A stretch of 64,000 bases of DNA. Source: JAGPUQ01 sp049325095 (lineage in GTDB: Bacteria; Pseudomonadota; Gammaproteobacteria; Pseudomonadales; Porticoccaceae). Shown here one piece after another: positions 43,888-53,735 of the stretch (the stretch's first letter is position 1; each line of letters starts with the position of its first letter). The stretch spans positions 1-64,000 of the forward strand of contig JBMOPO010000026.1 of NCBI GenBank assembly GCA_049325095.1, read 5' to 3'. Made by a program: the position numbers and the translations under genes. Under the pieces are notes generated by a model, which had not been told where the DNA came from, did not search any database, and saw only the letters and a program-made list of their open reading frames with translations.

Positions 43888-44292
43888 TCAGCCCGACTTG
43901 GGCGGCGCGCCGCGGGGATCGACCAGGCGCACCACCTGCACCTCCGGATCGCGGCTGCGGCCGGCCTGGTGCAGGCGCTCCAGGTAGCGCTGCCAGCGCG
44001 CTTCGCGCTGGTCCCACAGCTCGCGCAGGTAGTCCCAACTGTAGATGCCGGTGTTGTGGCCGTCGTCGAAGTGGATCTGCAGGGCGTAGCGGCCGGCGGC
44101 CTCGATGCGCTCGATCCGGACCCGGGCCTTGCCGTACTGGAGCACTTCCTGGCCGGGGCCGTGGCCGCGCACTTCGGCGCTGGGGGATTCGACGCGCAGG
44201 TATTCGGCGGACAGCCGGGCGAGGGTGCCGTCGGCGTAGTGCAGAACCAGTTCGTCGCGAGCCTTGCCGAGGGTGACGCGCTGGGGAGTCAT
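43888..44292 (-). CDS. DUF971 (gamma-butyrobetaine hydroxylase-like N-terminal) protein
   Basis: A 134-residue protein consisting of the DUF971 fold: LVLHYADGTLARLSAEYLRV at the start, then ALQIHFDDGHNTGIYSWDYL. The same fold is the N-terminal domain of gamma-butyrobetaine hydroxylase, but no oxygenase domain follows. It begins 17 bases after hslU on the same strand, the normal position of this gene in gammaproteobacteria. A role in iron-sulfur or protein quality control has been proposed for the family; nothing here decides it. Confidence 0.9.
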   Translation of the reverse strand: MTPQRVTLGKARDELVLHYADGTLARLSAEYLRVESPSAEVRGHGPGQEVLQYGKARVRIERIEAAGRYALQIHFDDGHNTGIYSWDYLRELWDQREARWQRYLERLHQAGRSRDPEVQVVRLVDPRGAPPKSG

Positions 44293-44309
44293 GGCGGGCG
44301 GGGTCCGGA

Positions 44310-45644
44310 TCAGAGAATGAAGCGGGACAGGTCTTGGTCCCGGGCCAGGGCCTGGAGATTGGCGTCGACAAAAGCGGCGTCGATCACCGGGTGCTCGCCG
44401 CGGGAGGCCAGGTCGCCGGCATCGAAGGAGAGCGTTTCCAGCAGCCGCTCCATCACCGTGTGCAGGCGCCGGGCGCCGATGTTCTCGGTGCGCGCGTTGA
44501 CCTCGAAGGCGATCTCGGCGATACGCCGGATGCCGTCCTCGGTGAAACGGATTTCCAGCCCCTCGGTGGCGAGCAGTTCGCGGTACTGCTCGGTGAGACT
44601 GGCATGGGGCTCGGTGAGGATGCGTGCGAAGTCCCCGGCGGTGAGGGATTCCAGTTCGACGCGGATCGGCAGGCGGCCCTGCAGCTCCGGGATCAGGTCC
44701 GAGGGCTTGGAGAAGTGGAAGGCGCCGGAGGCGATGAACAGGATGTGGTCGGTGCGCAGCATGCCGTACTTGGTGGACACGGTGCAGCCCTCGATCAGCG
44801 GCAGCAGGTCGCGCTGCACCCCTTCGCGGGACACGTCGGAGCCGGAGACCTCGCCGCGCCGTGCCACCTTGTCGATCTCGTCGATGAACACGATGCCGTG
44901 CTGTTCGGCGTTGTGCAGGGCGCGCTGCTTGATGTCCTCGTCGTTGACCAGTCTGGCGGCCTCCTCGTCGGTGAGCAGCTTGAGCGCCTTGCCGACACTG
45001 ACGCGGCGCCTTTTGGTACGGCCGCCGGCCATGCTGGAGAACAGGTTCTGCAGCTGGCTGGTCATCTCCTCCATGCCGGGCGGCGCCATGATCTCGACCC
45101 CCACCGGCACGGCGCTGACCTCGATTTCGATCTCGCGGTCGTCCAGATCCCCCTCGCGCAGCTTCTTGCGGAACAACTGGCGGGTAGCCGAATCGCGCGG
45201 CGCTTCCGCAGCCGCGCCGGCATCGCGCGCCGGGGTGAGCAGGGCGTCGAGGATGCGCTCCTCGGCGGCGTCGCGGGCGCGCTGCTCGACCCGCGCCATC
45301 TCCTGCTCGCGCAGCAGCTTCACCGCGGTCTCGGCCAGGTCGCGGACGATGGATTCGACATCGCGGCCGACGTAGCCCACCTCGGTGAACTTGGTGGCCT
45401 CCACCTTGATGAAGGGCGCCTGGGCGAGCCGCGCCAGGCGCCGCGCGATCTCGGTCTTGCCGACCCCGGTGGGGCCGATCATGAGGATGTTCTTGGGGGT
45501 GATCTCGGCGCGCATGTCCTCCTGGACCTGGGTGCGCCGCCAGCGGTTGCGCAGGGCGATGGCCACGGCGCGCTTGGCGGCCGCCTGACCGATGATGTGG
45601 CGGTCGAGTTCGTGGACGATCTCGCGGGGGGTCATGGCGGACAT
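44310..45644 (-). CDS. hslU: ATP-dependent protease ATPase subunit HslU
   Basis: A 444-residue AAA+ unfoldase that feeds substrates to HslV. Walker A is GPTGVGKTE, Walker B IVFIDEIDK, and the pore loop GYVGRDVES. The I-domain insertion lies between about residues 110 and 240. The C-terminal LSRFIL inserts into HslV to activate it, and is intact. The start is ATG 45644; a second ATG three codons later is possible. It follows hslV after 33 bases. Confidence 0.97.
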   Translation of the reverse strand: MSAMTPREIVHELDRHIIGQAAAKRAVAIALRNRWRRTQVQEDMRAEITPKNILMIGPTGVGKTEIARRLARLAQAPFIKVEATKFTEVGYVGRDVESIVRDLAETAVKLLREQEMARVEQRARDAAEERILDALLTPARDAGAAAEAPRDSATRQLFRKKLREGDLDDREIEIEVSAVPVGVEIMAPPGMEEMTSQLQNLFSSMAGGRTKRRRVSVGKALKLLTDEEAARLVNDEDIKQRALHNAEQHGIVFIDEIDKVARRGEVSGSDVSREGVQRDLLPLIEGCTVSTKYGMLRTDHILFIASGAFHFSKPSDLIPELQGRLPIRVELESLTAGDFARILTEPHASLTEQYRELLATEGLEIRFTEDGIRRIAEIAFEVNARTENIGARRLHTVMERLLETLSFDAGDLASRGEHPVIDAAFVDANLQALARDQDLSRFIL

Positions 45645-45677
45645 GGTACTGCGTTCCCGGTGAGGCGGGCGCCGCCC

Positions 45678-46220
45678 TCAGGCGGCACCCAGGGTTTCGA
45701 TGGTGCGGTGATGATTGGTGTAGATACAGATGTCGGCGGCGATCTGCAGGCCGCGCTCGACGATCTCGCGCGCCCCCAGCTCGGTGTTCTCCAGCAGGGC
45801 GCGGGCCGCGGCCTGGGCGTAGGGGCCGCCGGAGCCGATGGCGATCAGGTCCTGTTCCGGCTGGATGACGTCGCCGTTGCCGGTGATGATCAGCGAGGCC
45901 TCGCGGTCGGCCACCGCGAGCAGCGCTTCCAGCCGGCGCAGGATGCGGTCGGTGCGCCAGTCCCGGGCCAGCTCCACCGCGGCCCGCACCAGGTTGCCGC
46001 GGTGTTCCTGGAGCTTGGCCTCGAAGCGCTCGAACAGGGTGAAGGCGTCGGCGGTGCCGCCGGCGAAACCGGCGATCACCTGGTCGTTGTGGAGCCGCCG
46101 CACCTTGCGCGCATTGGCCTTCAGGATGGTGTTGCCCAGGCTGACCTGGCCGTCGCCGCCGATCGCGACCAGCCCGGCGCGCCGCACCGAGAGGATGGTG
46201 GTACCGCGGTATTGCTCCAC
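45678..46220 (-). CDS. hslV: ATP-dependent protease peptidase subunit HslV
   Basis: A 180-residue N-terminal nucleophile threonine peptidase forming the hexameric double ring with HslU. I start at GTG 46220 behind AGGAGAA; the frame continues to 46364 but has no ribosome site there. The propeptide MEQYRG precedes the catalytic Thr of TTILSVRRAG. IGGDGQVSLGNTILKANARK and VIAGFAGGTADAFTL are the family core. It leads the hslV-hslU-DUF971 operon, divergent from murJ. Confidence 0.97.
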   Translation of the reverse strand: MEQYRGTTILSVRRAGLVAIGGDGQVSLGNTILKANARKVRRLHNDQVIAGFAGGTADAFTLFERFEAKLQEHRGNLVRAAVELARDWRTDRILRRLEALLAVADREASLIITGNGDVIQPEQDLIAIGSGGPYAQAAARALLENTELGAREIVERGLQIAADICIYTNHHRTIETLGAA

Positions 46221-46333
46221 TGGGGTTCTCCTCGCCTGGGACTCCAATGTGAGGGTGGGGCGGGTCGAATTCAACGACCGCCCGGCCGGCCCATCCTTGG
46301 CCGGGCCGGAGGCCCTGGGTACACTGCGCGAAA

Positions 46334-47950
46334 TTGTCCGGGCCCAACGCCTTGCAGCCACCACACCGAGCCGACCCGGCGACCCCGGCGCGACAGCGGG
46401 GCCTGCTCGGTTCCAGCCTGATCGTCGGGTCCATGACCGGCCTGTCGCGGGTCGCGGGCCTGATCCGCGACATGGTGCTGGCCCGGGTGCTGGGCGCCGA
46501 CGGCCTCGCCGACGCCTTCTTCGTCGCCTTCAAGCTGCCCAACTTTCTGCGCCGCCTGTTCGCCGAAGGGGCGTTCAGCCAGGCCTTCGTGCCGGTGCTG
46601 GCCGAATACCGCGAGCGCGGCTCCCCGGCGGCGGTGCGCGAGCTGCTCGACCGCGTCGCCGGCACCCTGGGTTCGGCGCTGCTGGCGCTCACCCTGGTGG
46701 CGGTGCCGGGCGCGCCCCTGCTGGCCTGGCTGTTCGCGCCCGGCTTCGCCGCCGATCCGGTCAAGTTCGCCGCCACCATCGAGCTGATCCGCATCACCTT
46801 CCCCTATCTGCTGTTCATCTCCCTGGCCGGCTTCCTGGGCTCGGTGCTCAACAGCTACGACCGCTTCGCGGTGCCCGCCTTCACCCCGGTGTGGCTCAAC
46901 CTCTGCCTGATCGCGGCGGCGCTGCTGGCGGCGGCCCAGGCGCTGAGCCCGGCCCACGCCCTGGCCTGGGGCGTGTTCGCGGCGGGCACCATCCAGTTGC
47001 TGTTCCAGATGCCCTTTCTGGCCCGGCTCCACCTGCTGCCGCGGCCGCGCCCGGGCTGGCGGCACCCCGGGGTGCGCCGGGTGCTGGGGCTGATGGCGCC
47101 GGCGCTGTTCGGTGTCTCGGTGAGCCAGATCAACCTGCTGCTCGACACCGTGATCGCGTCCTTTCTGCCCGAGGGCAGCGTGTCCTGGCTGTATTACTCG
47201 GACCGGCTGGTGGAGCTGCCGCTCGGGGTGTTCGGGGTGGCGGCGGCCACGGTGATCCTGCCGCGGCTGTCGCGCCTGCACAGCGGCGCGGCGCCGGCCG
47301 AGTTCCGCGCCACCCTCGACTGGGGCCTGCGCTTCGTGCTGCTGATCGCGGTGCCGGCCACGGTGGCCCTGGTGCTGCTCGCCGGGCCGCTGCTCACCGC
47401 CCTGTTCTACGACGGCGCGAGCATCGGGCGCCGCGACATCGACATGGCCGGCCACAGCCTGCGCGCCTTCGCGCTGGGCCTGATCGCCTTCATGTGCATC
47501 AAGGTACTGGCCTCGGGCTTCTATGCGCGGCAGGACACCCGCACCCCGGTGGCCATCGGCATCGCCGCCATGGTGGCCAACATGGCGTTCAACCTGATCC
47601 TGGTCTGGCCGCTGCATCACTATCTGCGCCTGGGACACGCCGGGCTGGCGCTGGCCACCGCGCTCGCCGCCTGGCTCAACGCCGGGCTGCTGCTGCGCAG
47701 CCTGTGGCGCGCCGGGGTCTACCGGCCGGGGCGGGAGTGGCGGCGGTTCGCCGCGGTGCTGGCGGCCGCCAACCTGGCCATGGCCGCCGCGCTTCTGTTT
47801 CTGCTCGGCCTGGTGGGCGATTGGAGTGCGCTGCGGTTCTGGCCGCGCGCCGGCGCCCTGCTGGGACTGTGCGCCGCGGGGCTCGCGGTCTATCTGGCCG
47901 GGCTCTGGGCCGGCGGCGTCCGGATCCGCGATTTCCGGCCCCGCACCTGA
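46334..47950 (+). CDS. murJ: Lipid II flippase MurJ
   Basis: A 538-residue polytopic membrane protein of the MVF family with 14 helices that flips lipid II to the periplasm. The N-terminal SSLIVGSMTGLSRVAGLIRD and LGADGLADAFFVAFKLPN are highly conserved, as are FAEGAFSQAFVPVLAEY and FGVAAATVILPRLS. The start codon is uncertain: TTG 46334 is the longest, with no clear ribosome site, and a start nearer GLLGSSLIVGS is also possible. It precedes the ribF operon by 111 bases. Confidence 0.95.
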   Translation: MSGPNALQPPHRADPATPARQRGLLGSSLIVGSMTGLSRVAGLIRDMVLARVLGADGLADAFFVAFKLPNFLRRLFAEGAFSQAFVPVLAEYRERGSPAAVRELLDRVAGTLGSALLALTLVAVPGAPLLAWLFAPGFAADPVKFAATIELIRITFPYLLFISLAGFLGSVLNSYDRFAVPAFTPVWLNLCLIAAALLAAAQALSPAHALAWGVFAAGTIQLLFQMPFLARLHLLPRPRPGWRHPGVRRVLGLMAPALFGVSVSQINLLLDTVIASFLPEGSVSWLYYSDRLVELPLGVFGVAAATVILPRLSRLHSGAAPAEFRATLDWGLRFVLLIAVPATVALVLLAGPLLTALFYDGASIGRRDIDMAGHSLRAFALGLIAFMCIKVLASGFYARQDTRTPVAIGIAAMVANMAFNLILVWPLHHYLRLGHAGLALATALAAWLNAGLLLRSLWRAGVYRPGREWRRFAAVLAAANLAMAAALLFLLGLVGDWSALRFWPRAGALLGLCAAGLAVYLAGLWAGGVRIRDFRPRT

Positions 47951-48061
47951 GCCGCCCGGCGCGCAATTTCATCGCCCCGGCGGGGCGGTTATACTCCGCG
48001 GTCTTTCGATTTTCGGGCGACCGGGCCGGCGCCGTCGCTCGGGCAAGCGGGTGCCAGGACA

Positions 48062-49033
48062 GTGACCAGAGCAAAGGATTTTCTGATTCGCGGGCTGCAC
48101 AATCTGCGCCCCGAACACCGCGGCGCGGTGGCCACGGTGGGCTCCTTTGACGGCATCCACCTCGGGCACCAGGCCATCCTCGGCCAGTTGAAGGAACGCG
48201 CGGCCTATTACCGGGCCAGCTCGGTGGTGATGATGTTCGAGCCCCAGCCGCGGGAGTACTTCGCCCGCGAGCAGGCCCCGGCGCGGCTGATGCGCATCCG
48301 CGAGAAGGTGGAGGCGCTCGCCGACGCCGGCGTGGACCGGGTGTTCTGCCTGCAGTTCAACCGGAAGCTGCGCAGCATGTCGGCCCAGGAGTTCGTCGAG
48401 CGGGTGCTGGTGGACGGGCTGGCGATCAAATGCCTGGTGGTGGGCGACGATTTCCATTTCGGGCGCGACCGCAGCGGCGATTACGAGATGCTGGTGCGGA
48501 TGGGCGCCAGGCACAATTTCGAGGTGCTGGAGACCCACAGCATCCAGATGGAAGGTGAGCGGATCAGCAGCACCCGCATTCGCCGCGCCCTGGAGCTCGG
48601 CCATTTCGCCGAGGCGGAGAAGCTGCTCGGCAAGCCGTTCCGCATCACCGGGCGGGTGGTCTACGGCCAGCGCCTGGGCACCCAACTGGGGGTGCCCACC
48701 GCCAATGTCAACCTGCACCGCTATCGGGCGCCGCTCTCCGGGGTGTTCGCGGTGGAGGTCGATCTGCCCGGCGGGCGGGTGCCGGGGGTGGCCAATGTGG
48801 GCGTGCGGCCGACCGTCGGCGACCTGATCAAGCCGGTGCTTGAGGTCCACCTGCTCGACTGGCACGGCGACCTCTACGGGCAGCGCATCCGGGTCGAGTT
48901 TCGGCACAAGCTGCGGGAGGAACTGCGTTTCGCCTCCCTCGAGGAGCTGGCGGCCCAGATCTACGACGATATCGCCGCGGCGCGGCAATTCTTCGGCGCC
49001 TCCGCCGGGGCCGAACAGGCGCGAGTGGTATGA
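48062..49033 (+). CDS. ribF: Bifunctional riboflavin kinase / FAD synthetase
   Basis: A 323-residue enzyme making FMN then FAD. The N-terminal adenylyltransferase has GSFDGIHLGHQ and SSTRIRRALELGHF. The C-terminal kinase has GRVVYGQRLGTQLGVPTANV and LLDWHGDLYG. The GTG at 48062 follows CCAGGACA. Its stop overlaps the ileS start (ATGA). TATACT near 47990 may be a -10 element. The order ribF-ileS-lspA-fkpB-ispH is the canonical proteobacterial operon. Confidence 0.97.
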   Translation: MTRAKDFLIRGLHNLRPEHRGAVATVGSFDGIHLGHQAILGQLKERAAYYRASSVVMMFEPQPREYFAREQAPARLMRIREKVEALADAGVDRVFCLQFNRKLRSMSAQEFVERVLVDGLAIKCLVVGDDFHFGRDRSGDYEMLVRMGARHNFEVLETHSIQMEGERISSTRIRRALELGHFAEAEKLLGKPFRITGRVVYGQRLGTQLGVPTANVNLHRYRAPLSGVFAVEVDLPGGRVPGVANVGVRPTVGDLIKPVLEVHLLDWHGDLYGQRIRVEFRHKLREELRFASLEELAAQIYDDIAAARQFFGASAGAEQARVV

Positions 49034-51846
49034 CCGATTACAAAACGACCCTGAATCTGCCCAGGACCGACTTTCCGATGAAGGCCAACCTCGCCCAGCG
49101 CGAGCCCGGCATCCTGCGGCGCTGGCAGGAGCTGGATCTGTACCGGCGGATCCGCGCGGCGCGCGCCGGGCGGGAGCGGTTCATCCTCCACGACGGCCCG
49201 CCCTACGCGAATGGCGACATCCACATCGGCCACGCGGTCAACAAGATCCTCAAGGACATCGTCGTCAAGGCCCGCACTCTGGCCGGCTATGACGCGCCCT
49301 ATGTGCCCGGCTGGGACTGCCACGGGCTGCCCATCGAGCATCAGGTCGAACAGCAGTGGGGCAAGGTCGGCGCCAAACTGGACGCCCGCGCCTTCCGCGC
49401 CCAGTGCCGCGCCTACGCCAGCGCCCAGATCGAGCGCCAGCGCCGCGATTTCATCCGCCTGGGGGTGCTCGGCGACTGGGATGCGCCTTACCTGACGATG
49501 GCTGCCCGCTACGAGGCGGACATCGTCCGCGCCCTGGGCCGCATCGCCGCCAACGGCCACCTGGTGCGCGGTTACAAGCCGGTGTACTGGAGCGTGGTCG
49601 GCGGCTCGGCGCTGGCCGAGGCCGAGGTGGAGTACCACGACAAGACCTCCTTCGCGATCGACGTCGCCTTCCCGGTCGCCGATCCGGAGCGCCTGGGCGC
49701 GGTGCTGGGCGGCCTGCCGGGGGAGGGCGAGGTGGCGGTGGCGATCTGGACCACCACCCCCTGGACGCTGCCCGCCAACCAGGCGGTGGCGCTGAACCCC
49801 GAGCTCGAATACGCCCTGGTCCAGGTGCGCACCGCGGCCGGACCGCGCCGCCTGCTGCTGGCCCGCGAGCTGGCCGAAGCGGTGGCCACGCGCATCGGCT
49901 CGGCGGCCGCCGAGGTGCTCGCCCGGTGCCGGGGCGGCGACCTGGAGGGGCTGCGCCTGCGCCATCCCTTTTACCGGCGCGAGGTGCCGATCGTGCTGGG
50001 CGATCACGTCAATCTGGAGGCCGGCACCGGCGCCGTGCACACCGCGCCCGATCACGGGGTGGAGGACTTCGTCGTCTCCGGCCGCTACGGGATCGGCACC
50101 CTGAACTACATCGACGATCACGGCCTGTTCCGCGACGGCGTCGAGTATTTCGCCGGCCAGCACGTGTACAAGGTCGACCAGCCCATCGTCGAACTGCTCC
50201 GCGAGCGCGGCGCGCTGCTCGCCTGCGAGCGGATCGTCCACAGCTATCCGCACTGCTGGCGCACCAGGACGCCGCTGATCTATCGCGCGACCCCCCAGTG
50301 GTTCATCGGCATGCACGAGCGCGGGCTGCTCGAGGCCGCCCGCGCGGCGATCGCCGAGGTCGCCTGGTATCCCGACTGGGGCCAGGCGCGGATGGCGGCC
50401 ATGCTCGCCAACAGCCCGGACTGGTGCATCTCCCGGCAGCGCACCTGGGGCGTGCCCATCGCGCTGTTCGTCGACCGCGAGACCGGCCAGCCCCATCCCG
50501 ACACCCCGCGCCTGATCGAGGCGGTGGCGGCGCGGATCGAGCAGGGCGGAATCGACGCCTGGTACGACCTCGACCCCGCTGAGCTGCTCGGCGCCGAGGC
50601 CGGGCGCTACACCAAGGTCACCGACACCCTGGACGTCTGGTTCGATTCCGGGGTCAGCCACGCCGCGGTGCTGGAGCGCCGCCCGGAGCTGCGCTACCCG
50701 GCGGATCTCTACCTGGAGGGCTCCGATCAGCACCGCGGCTGGTTCCAGTCCTCGCTCAAGACCGCGATCGCAATCCACGGCAGCGCGCCCTACCGGGCGG
50801 TGCTGACCCACGGCTTCACGGTGGATGCCCAGGGGCGCAAGATGTCCAAGTCGCTGGGCAATGTGGTCGCGCCCCAGCAGGTCATCAACGAGCTGGGCGC
50901 CGACGTGCTGCGCCTGTGGGTGGCGGCCACCGATTTCAGCGGCGAGCTCTCGGTGTCCGACGAAATCCTCCGGCGCACCGCGGATTCCTACCGCCGCATC
51001 CGCAACACCCTGCGCTACCTGCTCGCCAACCTGGAGGGCTTCGACCCGGGCCGCGACCAGGTGCCCTTCGCGGACCTGCTGCACCTCGACCGCTGGGCGG
51101 TGGATCGCGCCGCGCGCCTGCACGACGAGATCGCCGCGCGCTATCTCGATTATGGCTTCCACCACATCTACCAGCGGCTGCACCAGTTCTGCGTCACCGA
51201 TCTGGGCGGCTTCTACATCGACATCATCAAGGACCGCCAGTACACCTGCCGGGCCGACAGCCGGGCGCGGCGCTCGGCGCAGACCGCGCTGTACCAGATC
51301 GCCGAGGTCCTGGTGCGCTGGATCGCCCCGATCCTGAGCTTCACCGCCGAGGAGGTCTGGCAGTGCCTGCCGGGGGAGCGCCCGGAATCCGTGCACCTGG
51401 CGGAGTGGTTCGAGCTGCCGCGGCTGGGCGAGGGCGAGCTGTTCGCGCGCGACGACTGGGCGCAGATCATGCGCGTCAAGGAGGCGGTCAACCGGGAGCT
51501 GGAGATCCAGCGCAACGCCGGCGCGGTGCGCGGTTCCCTGGACGCCGAGGTCGCGCTCTACGCCGCTGCGCCGCTGCGCGAGGTGCTGGCCAAGCTGGGC
51601 GATGAACTGCGTTTCGTGCTGCTCACTTCGGAGGCCGTGGTAGCGCCGCTGGAGGCGGCGCCGGCCGCGGCGCGCGAGACCGCCCTGGCCGGGCTGAAAC
51701 TGGAACTCGGCCCCTCGCCGCATCCCAAGTGCGTGCGCTGCTGGCACCATCGCGCGAGCGTCGGCGCCTGCGCCGAACACCCGCAGCTGTGCGATCGCTG
51801 CGTGACCAATGTTGCGGGTAGCGGTGAAAGCCGGCGCGCGGCCTGA
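49030..51846 (+). CDS. ileS: Isoleucyl-tRNA synthetase (bacterial type I)
   Basis: A 938-residue class I synthetase charging tRNA-Ile. The HIGH motif is in PPYANGDIHIGHAVNK near residue 56, the KMSKS motif in GRKMSKSLGN near residue 603, and the editing domain with TTTPWTLPANQAV between them. The C-terminal zinc finger (CVRCWH near residue 899, then CAEHPQLCDRC) is complete and is the mark of the bacterial mupirocin-sensitive type. It overlaps ribF upstream and lspA downstream by 38 bases. Confidence 0.97.
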   Translation: MTDYKTTLNLPRTDFPMKANLAQREPGILRRWQELDLYRRIRAARAGRERFILHDGPPYANGDIHIGHAVNKILKDIVVKARTLAGYDAPYVPGWDCHGLPIEHQVEQQWGKVGAKLDARAFRAQCRAYASAQIERQRRDFIRLGVLGDWDAPYLTMAARYEADIVRALGRIAANGHLVRGYKPVYWSVVGGSALAEAEVEYHDKTSFAIDVAFPVADPERLGAVLGGLPGEGEVAVAIWTTTPWTLPANQAVALNPELEYALVQVRTAAGPRRLLLARELAEAVATRIGSAAAEVLARCRGGDLEGLRLRHPFYRREVPIVLGDHVNLEAGTGAVHTAPDHGVEDFVVSGRYGIGTLNYIDDHGLFRDGVEYFAGQHVYKVDQPIVELLRERGALLACERIVHSYPHCWRTRTPLIYRATPQWFIGMHERGLLEAARAAIAEVAWYPDWGQARMAAMLANSPDWCISRQRTWGVPIALFVDRETGQPHPDTPRLIEAVAARIEQGGIDAWYDLDPAELLGAEAGRYTKVTDTLDVWFDSGVSHAAVLERRPELRYPADLYLEGSDQHRGWFQSSLKTAIAIHGSAPYRAVLTHGFTVDAQGRKMSKSLGNVVAPQQVINELGADVLRLWVAATDFSGELSVSDEILRRTADSYRRIRNTLRYLLANLEGFDPGRDQVPFADLLHLDRWAVDRAARLHDEIAARYLDYGFHHIYQRLHQFCVTDLGGFYIDIIKDRQYTCRADSRARRSAQTALYQIAEVLVRWIAPILSFTAEEVWQCLPGERPESVHLAEWFELPRLGEGELFARDDWAQIMRVKEAVNRELEIQRNAGAVRGSLDAEVALYAAAPLREVLAKLGDELRFVLLTSEAVVAPLEAAPAAARETALAGLKLELGPSPHPKCVRCWHHRASVGACAEHPQLCDRCVTNVAGSGESRRAA

Positions 51847-52354
51847 GCGGCCGGCGGGGGCCGCATCCCGCAGCCCGCTCCCGGCGCTGCCCTGGTACCT
51901 GCTCGCGGCAGCCGTGGTGGCCCTGGACCAGTGGACCAAGGCGCTCGCCCTGCGGCTGCTGGAGCACGGCGAGCCGGTGTCCGTCACCGGGTTCTTCAAC
52001 CTGACCCTGCTCTACAACCGGGGTGCGGCCTTCAGCCTGCTCAGCGACGCCGGCGGCTGGCAGCACTGGCTGTTTTCCGGCATCGCGCTGCTGGTTGCCG
52101 CGCTCATCTCGGTGTGGCTGTACCGGTTGCCGGCGCGGGCGCGGCTCGAGCCCCTGGCCCTGGCGCTGGTGCTCGGCGGCGCGCTCGGCAACCTGATCGA
52201 CCGCCTGCGCTTCGGTCATGTGGTGGATTTCATCCAGCTCCACTACCGGGAGCTCTACTGGCCGGCGTTCAACCTGGCGGATTCGGCCATCACCCTGGGC
52301 GCTGGGCTGTTGATCCTCCTGGTGTTGCGCGGCGGCGCGGCGGGGCGCCGGTGA
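51809..52354 (+). CDS. lspA: Lipoprotein signal peptidase II
   Basis: A 181-residue four-helix membrane protease cutting the signal peptide of diacylated prolipoproteins. The catalytic Asp pair is in GGALGNLIDRLRFGHVVDF (NLxDR) and FNLADSAI (NxADS). VALDQWTKALA and LYNRGAAFSLL are family motifs. ATG 51809 overlaps ileS by 38 bases; GTG codons shortly after are possible starts, since the first 25 residues are poorly conserved. Its stop overlaps fkpB as GTGA. Confidence 0.96.
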   Translation: MLRVAVKAGARPERPAGAASRSPLPALPWYLLAAAVVALDQWTKALALRLLEHGEPVSVTGFFNLTLLYNRGAAFSLLSDAGGWQHWLFSGIALLVAALISVWLYRLPARARLEPLALALVLGGALGNLIDRLRFGHVVDFIQLHYRELYWPAFNLADSAITLGAGLLILLVLRGGAAGRR

Positions 52355-52803
52355 GCGCCACGGACCTGGTGATCGGGCCCGGCGTTCGGGTCGCCCTGCA
52401 TTTCGCCCTCGAACTGGGTGACGGCACCCTGGTGGACAGCAATTTCGACCGCGAGCCGGCCCGCTTCCGGGTCGGCGACGGCACCCTGCCGGCGGGCTTC
52501 GAGCGCTGCCTGCTGGGCCTGCGCGCCGGCGACGAGCGCCGCTTCCGGCTGCCGCCGGAGCAGGCCTTCGGCGCCGGCAGCCCGGCCAATGTGCTGACCC
52601 TGGCGCGGCACCGGTTTCCGGCGGCCATCGTCCCCGAGCCCGGGCTGGTGGTCGATTTCGGCACCGCCGCGGGTCGCCTGCCCGGGGTGGTCACGGCGGT
52701 CGAGGGCGAGCGCGTCACCCTGGACTTCAACCACCCGCTGGCGGGGCGCGAGCTGATCTTCGCGGTGGCGATCCGCGCCCTGGAGCCGGAGGCGACACCA
52801 TGA
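52351..52803 (+). CDS. fkpB: FKBP-type peptidyl-prolyl cis-trans isomerase (SlpA/FkpB)
   Basis: A 150-residue FKBP-fold isomerase of the SlyD-like class with the IF insertion domain. VALHFALELGDGTLVDSNFD and PARFRVGDGTLPAGFERCLL are the FKBP core, and PEQAFGAG the flap. The GTG at 52351 overlaps the lspA stop; the TGA overlaps the ispH ATG (ATGA), so all three are coupled. It is probably a cytosolic chaperone/isomerase. Confidence 0.94.
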   Translation: MSATDLVIGPGVRVALHFALELGDGTLVDSNFDREPARFRVGDGTLPAGFERCLLGLRAGDERRFRLPPEQAFGAGSPANVLTLARHRFPAAIVPEPGLVVDFGTAAGRLPGVVTAVEGERVTLDFNHPLAGRELIFAVAIRALEPEATP

Positions 52804-53729
52804 AGCTGCTGCTCGCCAATCCGCGCGGCTTCTGCGCCGGGGTCGATCGCGCCATCGAGATCGTCGAGCGGGCGCTGGACCGCTTCGGCGCGCCCATCTA
52901 TGTGCGCCACGAGGTGGTGCACAACCGGCGGGTGGTCGACGACCTGTGCCGCCGCGGCGCGGTGTTCGTCGAGGAACTCGCGGAGGTCCCGGCGGAGGCG
53001 ACCCTGATCTTCAGCGCCCATGGCGTGCCGCGCGCGGTGCGCGAGGCCGCCGCGCGGCGCGGCCTGCGGGTATTCGACGCCACCTGCCCGCTGGTCACCA
53101 AGGTCCACATCGAGGTCGCCGCCCACGCCCGGGAGGGCCGCGACTGCATCCTCATCGGCCACCGCGGACACCCCGAGGTGGAGGGCACCATGGGCCAGTA
53201 TCGGAGCCGCGCGGGCCGCATCCATCTGGTCGAGGACGAAGCCGCCGCCCGCGCGCTCCAGGTCCGCCAGCCCGAGCACCTCGCCTATGTCACCCAGACC
53301 ACGCTGTCGATGGACGATACCGCGCGCATCGTCGCGGTGCTGCGCGAGCGCTTCCCGGCCATCGTCGGGCCGCGCAAGGACGACATCTGCTACGCCACCC
53401 AGAACCGCCAGGATGCGGTCCGGCAGCTCGCCCTGGAGTGCCGGCTGGTGCTGGTGGTGGGCTCGCCCAACAGCTCCAACTCCAACCGGCTGCGCGAACT
53501 GGCCGAGCGCTGCGGCGCCCGCGCCCACCTCATCGACAGCGCCGGCCAGATCGATCCGGCGTGGCTGGCGGACGTCGAGACCATCGGCCTCACCGCCGGC
53601 GCCTCGGCCCCGGAGCAACTGGTGCGCGAGGTGGTCGAGCGGCTGCGCGGGCTGGGGGTCACCGCCGTCGGCGAGGGCGCGGGCGTGCGCGAGGACATCC
53701 GCTTCTCGCTGCCGGTGGGTTTGCGCTGA
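52800..53729 (+). CDS. ispH: 4-hydroxy-3-methylbut-2-enyl diphosphate reductase
   Basis: A 309-residue [4Fe-4S] enzyme making IPP and DMAPP at the end of the MEP pathway. The three cluster Cys are in NPRGFCAGVDRAIEIVERAL, DATCPLVTKVHIE and ICYATQNRQ. The active-site Glu and Thr region is TQTTLSMDDT, and GSPNSSNSNRLRE binds diphosphate. It ends the ribF operon. A promoter for the next gene lies just downstream. Confidence 0.97.
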   Translation: MKLLLANPRGFCAGVDRAIEIVERALDRFGAPIYVRHEVVHNRRVVDDLCRRGAVFVEELAEVPAEATLIFSAHGVPRAVREAAARRGLRVFDATCPLVTKVHIEVAAHAREGRDCILIGHRGHPEVEGTMGQYRSRAGRIHLVEDEAAARALQVRQPEHLAYVTQTTLSMDDTARIVAVLRERFPAIVGPRKDDICYATQNRQDAVRQLALECRLVLVVGSPNSSNSNRLRELAERCGARAHLIDSAGQIDPAWLADVETIGLTAGASAPEQLVREVVERLRGLGVTAVGEGAGVREDIRFSLPVGLR

Positions 53730-53735
53730 GCGCGG

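Noticed and set aside
45678..46364. HslV starting at 46364
   Set aside because: The AGGAGAA before GTG 46220 and the family N-terminus MEQYRGTT support the shorter form.
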